A model generated the notes under the pieces. That model ran no database searches. It was given only the letters and a program-made list of their open reading frames with translations, and was not told where the DNA came from. From Pocillopora verrucosa (taxonomy: Eukaryota; Cnidaria; Anthozoa; Scleractinia; Pocilloporidae): a stretch of 64,000 bases of DNA. The stretch's first letter is position 1; each line of letters starts with the position of its first letter. Shown piece by piece: positions 49,131 through 64,000 of the stretch. The stretch lies in assembly GCF_036669915.1 (NCBI RefSeq), contig NC_089321.1:8232449-8296448 (forward strand), given 5' to 3'. The position numbers were made by a program, and so were the translations under genes.

Positions 49131-51605
49131 GTTAAGGAAATCGCTAGCTCCAGCTTGAGGAAAGCTGTTAGATTGCTAATTTGTTGCTTATCACTAGCAG
49201 ACTGTAGAGAAAAGTGCAGACGTTTTAACGGAGTTACAATGGTCTCCTTCGAGTGGATTACGACCCTGAGCGGCCAGCCTAGTAACTTTAAAATAAATCT
49301 CCGATCCTTTATTTAAACTTTAACTGGGTTGCGATATAAACACTGCAATCAAGAGGAATGGAAGTGTAGTGCTTCTGATATTTCCTCTTCCCTCGTTCAG
49401 TTGCAAATCTATTGTAGTCCATTATGACCTTGGTTCAGATTTCTCACCAGCGTCACACAATCCAAGATACTTGGTAAAACGTTGTACCTTGCTTTACCAG
49501 CTGTTTTTTAACGCTGGTCGTATTGTGCTTCAAACTTCACTTCACTGTGACTTTTGTTAATAAGAAGCAGTCTAAATGAAAATCGTTTAGAAAGTTTTGG
49601 TGAACAGCAAACCGTCAGAGACGGTAGATCAATATTATTCATGCCCTACTGTTGCGTACACGAAAAAAAAAACAAGTGTGACGATTGTGCAAACATCTAG
49701 ACATGAAAATTAGAACGTAATGAAATAAGATCATAATAACGTTCTAGTGGGCGAGGAAAAATTAATGTGGAGTGCCATATAAAATTTATACGGCCAATAT
49801 AATAATCTAATATGGGATGTCAAACTATTCGAAAGGATAAACTAACAGCTACGTTGACACGTCCTACAACCAGATACACACAAACTTTGTCGCACTGGCT
49901 GCATTAGGACTAGCTGGATTATATCGTCGTTAAAAGGATATAAAAGGCCTCACTCTAACGGCCACCTTGACGTTTTCTGCTTCTCCGTCCGACATTTCTG
50001 CTGTAACAACCAAGCGTCACGTCTCTATGTCAAATGAAGAATCAAAACTACTGATGTCTTTCCGCGAAGCAAATCGATCAAATGTAACTTGTCGAGTAGA
50101 TAGTTAAAGAAACTGGAAATTTCCTCGAAGTAAACAAGGTACGAAATTGAGTTTGGGTAATTTTGTGCGTCATAAATGGATAGCAATCAATGTTCTCGAT
50201 GAATAGTGCTCTGTTGCCATGTTGATCGGCCAAATGTAAACTTTACTGTAATAATTTATGAAAAAATATGCAAATAAGGTTTCCATTCAATAAAATAAGC
50301 TCTACGGATTTGTTATGACAAAATCAAAATAGCAACCAATTTTCCTGTGGTTTTAAATATAAAGGAATAATTCTTTTGCGTAAAATGCGTAGAACAAAAC
50401 GTTACGGGGCCACCCATGTCGAATCAGTCATGGTACAATAATATATTAAGTTCATGGATTTTGCCAGTAACTATTCATTTATTTTTTTCATTTAATTTCC
50501 CTAATGATGGCAAAAAGCAACCATTAAAAATGTCTCATAGCAATACTAATCAACCCTACAAAATTACTAAAGGGCATTTCAATGGTAACACATTGTTTCA
50601 AAAAACAAATGGCTTGCAGAAAGAGAAGGCTTTACTGATAATCAAGGCTGATTATCAGTGCTTACTATTATAAGCAGAAGTCATGAGAAAGTTGAAGTCA
50701 AAATCAATGACAAAAGCAGGATACCATTGGCTCCTAGGTTTTTTTTAAACACAAACCTGAAAGTAGTACTCATAACAATGTAGTTTTTAGATTTTACAAA
50801 CACAAAGAATGTTAAAAATTATGAAAATAAATTTTTGTCTAAACAGAATTTCCAAATTTATAAATAACAATATTTATCAAAAAACCACACAAATGAGGTG
50901 TGTGTTTGGTTTAAATAAGCAATTTGTCTTTTGAAACAATATATTTGAAAATTATTGTGGCCTAAATTTCTCAGAAAATTGTTTTCCCGGTGACTTTCAG
51001 CCCAACATCAGAGCACAAAACGAAGCTTAAAGATGCTTGAAACATCAGCTTTAGAAACTGTTCACAGTGGCTCATTCACATTATCAACTCAGTTGATGAA
51101 ACTGAACAATCTTGTGATACTCCCCACTGATGCAGCAACATAGTTTACCTAGAAACTTAAACCTTTTATCACAGTGTACAGCATGTTCAAAGAACTAACC
51201 ATTAAAAAAAAAATTTTCTGCTTTTTTTATTTCAGTTTCTAAATTCTTCATATTACACTGCATGAACATCTAATGTAATAAAGCTCATATGGCACATAGA
51301 ACTGGTGTATCACTGTGTTGTTGTGCTTTTCACAAACAAGTAAACTCTGACATTGATAGCCTTACTTTTGATCATGTCTTACACTGTTGGTTAACCTGCT
51401 AAAATGAAAGAACTAAAAAGAAAAGAAAATAGCAAATTGGCCTGCACCTGTCAATACCATTTCAGGAAACCAAACTTTGCACACACTTAAAAATCATTCT
51501 AACTTGATGATCTTACAAAGTCCACTACTTGGTCTACAGGAGTCTAATAAATAAAAATGATTTGATGAGAGTAGTTAAAACCTGCTGGGTTCTACCAAAT
51601 ATTAC

Positions 51606-51718
51606 CTGTAAACTCTAGTTGTTCTTTTACAGTGGTTAAATTTGTAAAGAATGTCATCCATAGCAACACACAGTGAAGATAAATCAATCCATGCTCTGTC
51701 AAGATTCTCCTTTCTGAT
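51606..51718 (-). CDS. Isolated exon-like segment of unknown gene
   Basis: On the minus strand ctgcttag precedes a 113-base open stretch encoding RKENLDRAWIDLSSLCVAMD and then a Lys/Arg-containing end, followed by a donor (acag|gtaat). Acceptor, open frame and donor together look like a real internal exon, but no neighbouring exon was identified and the family was not recognised. It could belong to an unrecognised gene between kinesin and PFDN5, or be chance. Confidence 0.3.
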
Positions 51719-52258
51719 CTAAGCAGAAGCCAGTTGAGTAAATTTGTATAACCTGTTTATTAATATATGCTAATGAATTTTCACTAAATGCTAATCAGAA
51801 GAACAATTAAGGAAAGTTGTGAACATTTATTCAATCAAGCAATGCTGCAAGGGTGGTGATTTTTGTAGGGTGGTAGTGATGTAAAGTACAAAAATAAACA
51901 AAAAGGAAAGTACATTCAAAAGAACTACACATATACATGCATATCTATTACCTTTTGGCACCACAGAATGTTCATGGCTTGTCCTCAACTAGAATAACAC
52001 TTGTTTTGTACAGTCCAGTAAATTCCAACATGCATCTAATATTCTTGTGACCTATTTCACACTTGAGGGATTGATGTATTCAAATCTGTTCTAAATTGTT
52101 CTTCACAATATCATTTTGTGACAAAATCATTAGCATATAGTGAACAAGGTATACTGATTCACTCTAGCAGCTTATGAAATTTAACTGCATGACTTCATAA
52201 ATGATCACTTATTTAATTGATCAAATTTCAATCATCTGAAAACCTTTTACAAGAGCTA

Positions 52259-52474
52259 TTTAATCCTTCAACTACAAGAAGTGATTAACATGTTCACTTT
52301 TCTGTACTATATCATTACAGTGTCAAGTAGATAGGTAGCGAGATCTCTTAAACTTAACAGTTTCAGGATATTTGCTTGAATTAGATGTAACACCAAATTC
52401 TCATTACTAATTAACAAGGAAATGTACAACAACTTGAGGGGAGGAATGCAAATCACACATTCGAAGGGTTAAAA
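52259..52474 (+). mobile_element. Degraded family A MITE
   Basis: It starts tttaatccttcaactacaag and ends cattcgaagggttaaa. The interior matches family A (accaaattctcattactaatt, aacaaggaaatgtacaac). Confidence 0.55.
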
Positions 52475-52710
52475 ATAATATACCTGCGGCAAAATGTGAA
52501 CGCAAAAGAAAGTACCAAACCAGAACTTACAGAGTTTATGTTATACATGTTGAATAAGCACATCAGAAGGGGAAACACATTAAACATTCTTATCACAGCC
52601 CAAAGAGAAGAGTTACATAGAACTCCTTCATTCCAAGGTACTCCAGCTCACATCTACCCCTAAGCATTAATCGAAAGTTTAAGACAAATAAGTTTTGTTA
52701 ATGTGACTAT

Positions 52711-54741
52711 CTAAGTCTTTGCTGGAATGGCTCCTAACTGTGCTTGGACTTGAGCTTGAACTTTTGCACTGAGCATATCCTGAACAGCTGCCAAGAAAGA
52801 AACAATCTTCTTGTAAATAACCAGTAACTATATAAGTGTAAAAAATTGGGTTTTAGATATTATGATCTATGTGAAGACGTCGTATATCAACAGTAAAAGA
52901 TGGCAACACAACTTATGGATGGTTAAGAAGGGTATAAACACAGATCAGTGAAATAAATCCCATTTAAAAGGTTAAGGAATCTCTAAATACAGATATTTGA
53001 AACAAACAATAATGTACAATATCAAAATGTTGAAGATACAATAATCATTCCTACAATGAAGAAAATAAGAAGAAAGCATCAAAGAGGACTACCTTGTCTT
53101 AATTTATGTTTTTCTATTAATTTAGGTTGCAGTAGTTCCAATTGTTTAGTCACCAGACCCACTTTTCTTCCAAAATATTCCTCGGCTTCCTTTAATCCCT
53201 AAATGTAACATAAGAAAATAAAACAAAGAAATAAATAACTCATACTTGAGGTAAAAGCTAAGAATTTCTATTCTTTTGGGAAAAAGAAAACAATTTTAGC
53301 TCAAAGAATATTGCTAAATTTACTAAAATCTGTCAAGAATGTGTTTGAAAAAAATACAAGAGGAAGTTTTTAAGCAGCATTAAAATGAACAAGTCAAAAA
53401 AGAATGGAAACTTTCCAGTGGTTTATAGCATCTAAAGGGAAAACAACTTTCTTGTACATACCTTTTCTACAAAATAACCAGTTCCAATGTTTACTAAAAC
53501 TGATGTTGTGTTTTCAAGAGTCCCAGGAACATACATCTGAAGTGACTTAAGGATAAATTACCTTTACAAGTCTACAACTTTAAGTCTAAGTTTATAGATT
53601 ACATTGGATTCCTTACTTAGTGCTGGTTTCAAATGGTTCTGATCTATAAGGTAGATGGATTTATAAGGCCTTGCATTTGAACAGGACCACACTAGTCTGT
53701 TCTGGTGAAGTCACCTTACAGATTGCAATTAATTAATGGAAAGAATCCACATGGAGTCAAATGACTGACTAGATCCATACTACCTTGTTGTTAACTGTTG
53801 TAAGTCTTATCACTCCAAGAAGGGATTAATAACTTATGACTTCTCCTTATACATCAATCAAATTGAAGTTTAAACTTTCTTCCCAAACAACCCCCAGAAT
53901 TTGAACTCAAGAAGATTAATTTATTAAAATTCTTGCCCTCCTGGACAAAATCTAGACAAAATCTGTAAAAAACTGCCTTCATATGTCCCACCCAAGCACA
54001 ATTTTTTTATTGAACAATTCTTTGATCATTGGATTAATTAAATTCATCTAGTAACAGTAGTCACCATGCTATGACAATTTTTTTTGGCTAATTTGTAACT
54101 AACATACAAAGACAGGCGAAAAATATGCAAAGGAGATCTGATTTTGGAAATAAATCACAGCATTAGCACGAACAGCCCTATGTGAGTGATCACACGTGGT
54201 ATTGGAATTGGAATTAGATTTCTGAAGGGTTCAAGGTAGTGTTCGCTTTGAAAACCTGAGATCGGTCAACATCTCTACCTCTTTAATGAAACTGAGAGAA
54301 GAACTGTCGTTGAAGACGAGATTTGGATAGCGAAAGAACAGTTATGCGCGGATCAAAGGATACAGAACTTGTAAGTGGTACCAGAATAGGTTTTCCTGTT
54401 GAATAAATTTGTAAAAAGTCATTCAGTACGGGCAAAAGACAAAATAAAATACGTCGTTTTAATATTTTGAAAGACTAGAGCTCACCTGACTCCTTGTTAA
54501 TAAGTTTTTTGACATTTTCTTTCGAATCTCCAAACTTTTGCTGGGCGATCTTTAGCTGGCTCATGGAATCTCCCAGCAGTTTTACTTCCTAAGTGAAACG
54601 AATCATTTGCTTAAAGTGCATCCAAATGGTAAAATTCAGTTGTAAGAAACACTAAATGCTTACCTCTTCAAGCTGAGACCTCAGATTCTCCAAATGAGGT
54701 ATCTGAAGTTGACTAAGTTCCACCGCCTCGCCAGCCGCCAT
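52711..54741 (-). CDS. PFDN5: Prefoldin subunit 5
   Basis: Six exons join in phase: 54741-54664, 54588-54486, 54395-54364, 53536-53462, 53198-53093 and 52787-52711 (TAG), giving 156 residues against 154 in human. Landmarks are the N-terminal helix LSQLQIPHLENLRSQLEE, EVKLLGDSMSQLKIAQQKF, then a 32-bp exon encoding PILVPLTSS that joins MYVPGTLENT, GTGYFVEK, EEYFGRKVGLVTKQLE, and a Gln/Ala-rich C-terminus. These match the prefoldin alpha-type subunit: two coiled-coil helices around a beta-hairpin linker. The protein is part of the cytosolic hexamer that passes nascent actin and tubulin to the CCT chaperonin. The ATG lies within a YY1-like AAGATGGCGGC context. Confidence 0.95.
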
Positions 54742-55952
54742 CTTAAAATTTTTGACAGTGTTGGAACCAGGCCTCTTTACTTCCCACCTTTCAATCAAGT
54801 AAGTTATCCCATGAGGGAAGTGGGGGGAGGGGGGGAGGTCAGTGATTGCCAACAGGGGACTTGTAGTAATTTGACTAATTAACTGCCAATTAACTGTCAT
54901 TGAGGGGGGATCTGGTAAATTTTATTATGAAACAACCAAAATTTTGTTATTGTTATTATTATTATCACAGACAGTGTCACAATGACAAGTGCCTTTGCAA
55001 AAAGACCCTCTTTTTATTAAAAATTTTCCATGTACATGTATTGCTGTTACTAAATTTACAAACTATGATTTACAATAATTATTATCATAATTCTCTCTGC
55101 AATCCAGGCACATCTTTGTCTGAGCACCATATCACTGGTTTTCTTAAGATTTTGTCAACTTCTGATTCCCATGATATAAACAGAGAACTATATTATTATC
55201 TATACACTATAATGTGTCATTCCTTGTTAAAGGAGACTGAATCAAAATGCTAGTCAACCCAAACTGTATGTCTTGAGTATTATAAATGGGAAACTTTATT
55301 ATGCTCATCTATGAAGTTATGCCAGCTAACTTCTCACAAACATTTCAGATACATTAAAATAAATAATTCCTAACTAATATGAACACTGCTCTATAACAAA
55401 ACCCCATGTATTTGATATGAATTCAAAACTGATCTTAACAATACAATACTTGTACATCAATATGGGTGAATACTGCATGTGCTTTTATGATAGGCCAACA
55501 AAAGAAATTTGAATTGACATTTGTACACAAAGTATACATCTGTAACCAAAGGTGCGATCATCAGAAGAGCAATAAAAAACAATTGTTTCAAAAAAGTAAA
55601 TTTGCAAAAGTATTTGGCTCAAACCTATTTCAACTTGAATAAAAGCTGCAATTGGTCTTGGCTGTTGAAAATACCAGAACTACCTGAATTAACACAATCT
55701 AGCCTCTTAACCCTTTACACCCTAACATCAGTATTCATACTCTCCATACTGTTCTCTGTACATTTACTAATGTGCTGCAAAAGGAGAATTTGTCTAACAA
55801 TCAAGAGTTTCTTTTTTGGTGATCATTTCCTTTATTCTCACGACATTAATGTGTGATTAAGTGGTGATATTGTTTGGAGAAATTAGAAACTAGTCACTCT
55901 TTGGGGTTAAAGGCTTAATTCATATCTCTTTCTGTTTTGATAATTGTCTGCC
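54742..55952. other. Intergenic region between PFDN5 and INPP1
   Basis: It includes the PFDN5 5' flank, AT-rich sequence and a family B MITE at 55708-55919, close to the 3' end of INPP1. No gene was recognised. Confidence 0.5.
55708..55919 (+). mobile_element. TTAA-flanked MITE, family B (best-preserved copy)
   Basis: It runs from ttaaccctttacaccctaac to ctttggggttaaaggcttaa. Both ends carry TTAA and inverted CCCTTTA/TAAAGG sequence, as expected of non-autonomous TTAA-specific elements. Confidence 0.75.
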
Positions 55953-57755
55953 TTATGAACCAAAACATTCTAAGAGCTCAAAAACTCTTTGATGAGATTT
56001 AAAAGCTATTAGTCCACTGCTATTACTCCATTTCTTCGCAATACCATCATCAGGTTTGTTGTATTTTAGTTCACACTTATCAAGACTTATCTTATCAATT
56101 TCTTTTGTAGTTGATTTCAATAACAGGGCTTCCTTATAACCTACCACCCCTCCCCCCATGGAACACAAAATTGCATGCGCTGCACAGGTATCCCACTTGA
56201 AGGAAAAGGCACTGGAAAGGACATAGAAGTCAACATTGTCATCAATAACATGAAGGAGTTTGTTGCCAGCACCTGAACTTGGAAATAATCTAATTCCTGA
56301 AGACATTAGAGTCTCCTTCACATTTTCACTTTCACTTCCACTTATCGTTACCTTAAAAGTACTGCTAATTTGGGTATCTGTTGATGCTTTATTGGATTTC
56401 CTTTTATTTCCCAGGGAATAACAGGCATGTCCAGCATGATTTACTCCCCAGAGCCTCCTTCCATTCCAACGTCTTGAGGTTGTGTTCTCTTGGATTAGCG
56501 TGGAAAATGGCTGATTGATCACACCAGCCACAGGTATACCAGTTTCAAGATGAAATACTCCAATTAAAACAGTAGCACAAGGTAAACCTGAAACTACAAT
56601 GCCATCAACTTCCTTCCCTGGAGAATTTTTGAGGTACTCTGATGTAGAATCTGTAAAAAGAAGTTTGTGTATGATTCAAAAAGGGTGCTGGAGTATGGGA
56701 CAATAGCAACCCTAATGAAACCCTTGTAAATGCCTCTTATTTGTCATATCCAAAACATTAGCTATGACAGTGGGGAAATATGAGTTACAGTACCTATCCA
56801 AACTATTCATAATGGAGTTAAGTGATATTTTGGGGGGTAACATGCCATGTTCAACAGGAAATCGTTTAAGCCTAACAGTAATTCAGGATTATCCTTGCCT
56901 GAACTAATGCACTTCAAAATCAACGTTAAGATTTCCGCACAGCCCCATACTACTACTGAAATACAAAGCCGTAGTTCCAAAGGCAATCTATTTTAAGTTT
57001 CACCCTTTTTTATCCAAGAACTGTATCCATGATGAGGTATGGGGTGTGCCTAAATCTTACCAAATTAACTTAAGAAATTCTTATTTTAAAAATACGAAAG
57101 CATCTAAAAATACACTCCACCTTAAATTTCCAAGGTAAATATTTTTAATTGCACTTGTTACAATATAATTATATTACCGATTGGATCAATCCAGATTCCT
57201 AACTCATTCAGGGGAAGCTCAAAATCCAACTGCTCCTCCATTACTTTTATTTCTTCCGTTTCCAAAACGATATCAGTATGAATGAGCTCTGCCAGCAGTC
57301 GAGCAGCAATCTCATTTCCGCACAAAACTGTAGTCAGATGTCTTGAAGTAGATTCCGAGTCTTCTCGAACCTCAATTCTAATTTCTTGGCCAAAGCTGTT
57401 TTTGAATATGTTGGATTCCTCGCCCAAAATATGGCCTCTCAGTTCAGGAAACTATATGATAAGAAAAAAAATTACACCGATGATGAATAGATTCTTGTTT
57501 TAAGAACGATTGCACAAAATAATGTAAACAATCAATTCAGCTCACTTTCAGCGAAACATCATGCTTTACTACTTCCTGTACCAGAACGTCGGCCAGCGTT
57601 TTAAAATCACGAACAAACCGCTCATTCTTCTCCTTCTCTGCTTTTTCCTCAACCATTAATTCAAAAAGCTCCTCCTGACAGCGCCATGCTCGCGCAATCT
57701 TGGCGGATTTTTCGCTCACTTGAAGCAAAATCTCGACGAGCTCTTTCGCGGCCAT
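55953..57755 (-). CDS. INPP1: Inositol polyphosphate 1-phosphatase
   Basis: Three exons join in phase: 57755-57546, 57451-57178 and 56650-55953 (TAA), giving 393 residues against 399 in human. The start (ELVEILLQVSEKSAKIARAW) and FKTLADVLVQEVVKHDVSLK align with human INPP1. Metal-site motifs of the lithium-sensitive phosphatase family are present: GEES near residue 80, WIDPIDST at 157-164 (the second intron splits the Asp162 codon), and KWDTCAAHAI around 313-322. The enzyme removes the 1-phosphate from Ins(1,4)P2 and Ins(1,3,4)P3 in the cytosol and needs Mg2+. No key residue appears missing. Its start codon is 369 bp from the divergent gamma-tubulin start. Confidence 0.95.
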
Positions 57756-58124
57756 TGGAAGACAGCAGCTGAGTAAACAACATTAACATTCAAAGGGAGG
57801 GGAGGGTAGAGATAGGAACCGTCATAGGCCCCTCTATTACTATGATTGGTCAGTGGAGGAGGCCTCAAATTTGTGAATTTTCTTTTATTGCATTTTAATC
57901 TTCGCCATTTTAGAGAGATGATATAAAAACTTTTTTTCCAGGTATTTTAGAAAATTGGAGTACGAGGAAAAACTGGCCGAAATAATTATCCCATACTCCG
58001 TCCCATTCCCACCCGGAAACTTCTGGCGACTACCGCTGACACGTCAGATATATTTGCCGCCATTTTTGACTTTCTTGGCCCTTGTCAAGGTTTTCGTTTC
58101 TGAATCGTTGCAATTTGACTCGAG
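57756..58124. promoter_or_regulatory. Bidirectional promoter of INPP1 and gamma-tubulin
   Basis: The 369-bp gap between divergent start codons has an ATTGG box near 57845, a palindromic ctgacacgtcag near 58036 and a YY1-like gccgccatttt at about 58057-58067. Function is inferred from the arrangement. Confidence 0.5.
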
Positions 58125-63614
<5,490 letters not shown>

Positions 63615-63670
63615 TAAAAAATTTCAAGATCTCCTTTCACATTGTCAAGTTTGCAGAAAAAAGAAACAGC

Positions 63671-63697
63671 ATATATATATATATATATATATATGGT
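63671..63697. repeat. (AT)n microsatellite
   Basis: About 13 AT units in the last visible gamma-tubulin intron. Confidence 0.9.
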
Positions 63698-63838
63698 GGG
63701 TCTGCTTGCTAAAGAAAACTTATAATTTTAATCCAATGACTGATTCAGCTCGTTAAACATTTTCCTTTATTTATCCTCCTTCCACTTGACTTCACTGTCA
63801 AATTGAATTATTAACTTGGTCACATGACTTGTGCCCTG

Positions 63839-63924
63839 TGTGGGGTGGGGTGGGGTGGATGGGGTGGGGTGGGGTGGATGGGGTGGGGTGGGGTGGGGTG
63901 GATGGGGTGGGGTGGGGTGGGGTA
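63839..63924. repeat. G-rich minisatellite (GGGGT)n with periodic GGAT interruptions
   Basis: GGGGT units are arranged in blocks of three or four separated by GGAT. The sense strand has many GGGG runs at short spacing and could form G-quadruplexes. Confidence 0.9.
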
Positions 63925-64000
63925 GCTATCTACCTCTTGCAGAAACAGTATGCGCACTTCATTTGATGCTGCTTGTTCTATCTTGATTTACTTTTAGTGA

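Larger units (their letters stand above)
49131..52710. other. Intergenic region, no confirmed gene
   Basis: AT-rich sequence upstream of the damaged kinesin and downstream of PFDN5. It contains a partial repeat D-like segment near 51118-51170, an isolated exon-like segment at 51606-51718 and a degraded family A MITE at 52259-52474. A first kinesin exon encoding VRVRPF was looked for on the minus strand and not found. Confidence 0.45.

Noticed and set aside
63996..64000. Next gamma-tubulin exon starting at 63998
   Set aside because: The AG would be followed at once by TGA in phase, giving a truncated protein; the true acceptor is presumably beyond the window.

Overview
The window is nuclear DNA of an animal, most likely an anthozoan cnidarian such as a stony coral or close relative. 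The genes are intron-rich with short GT-AG introns, the flanks are AT-rich, and small TTAA-flanked repeats and tRNA-derived SINEs are scattered through the introns. The species assignment is inference; no mitochondrial or rRNA marker is present. Gene models were built by joining exons at splice sites and checking that every exon phase fits. Names come from recognised protein families.

Layout: (1) 740-6880 (+), the 3' part of an MBD5/MBD6-type chromatin protein ending in a PWWP domain; its 5' exons lie left of the window. (2) About 11184-13616 (+), a Golgi-type fucosyltransferase-like protein whose 5' part does not join cleanly. (3) 14702-17292 (-), RFT1, an ER glycolipid-flipping factor. (4) 17654-35817 (+), a 36-exon PDIA5-like protein disulfide isomerase with seven catalytic thioredoxin domains and a C-terminal KRDEL signal. 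(5) 37398-49130 (-), a KIF28-type kinesin-3 whose motor exons carry several frameshifts and damaged splice sites while the 16 tail exons are intact. (6) 52711-54741 (-), prefoldin subunit 5. (7) 55953-57755 (-), inositol polyphosphate 1-phosphatase. (8) 58125 to the right edge (+), gamma-tubulin, about 80 percent complete.

Two gene pairs are divergent with similarly short gaps: RFT1/PDIA5-like (361 bp between start codons) and INPP1/gamma-tubulin (369 bp). The first pair joins two ER functions, N-glycan lipid assembly and disulfide formation, and its gap holds an ACGTGGC motif like those used in the unfolded-protein response. The other genes are unrelated housekeeping neighbours.

The most notable observations are the expanded seven-domain PDI built from duplicated exon blocks with a recurring 13-nt microexon, and the kinesin with a decayed motor and preserved tail. 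Repeats include two TTAA-flanked MITE families resembling piggyBac derivatives, one nested insertion with a 9-bp target duplication, two copies of a tRNA-derived SINE, foldback elements, and several intronic minisatellites. No CRISPR arrays, rRNA genes, convincing tRNA genes or viral genes were seen.
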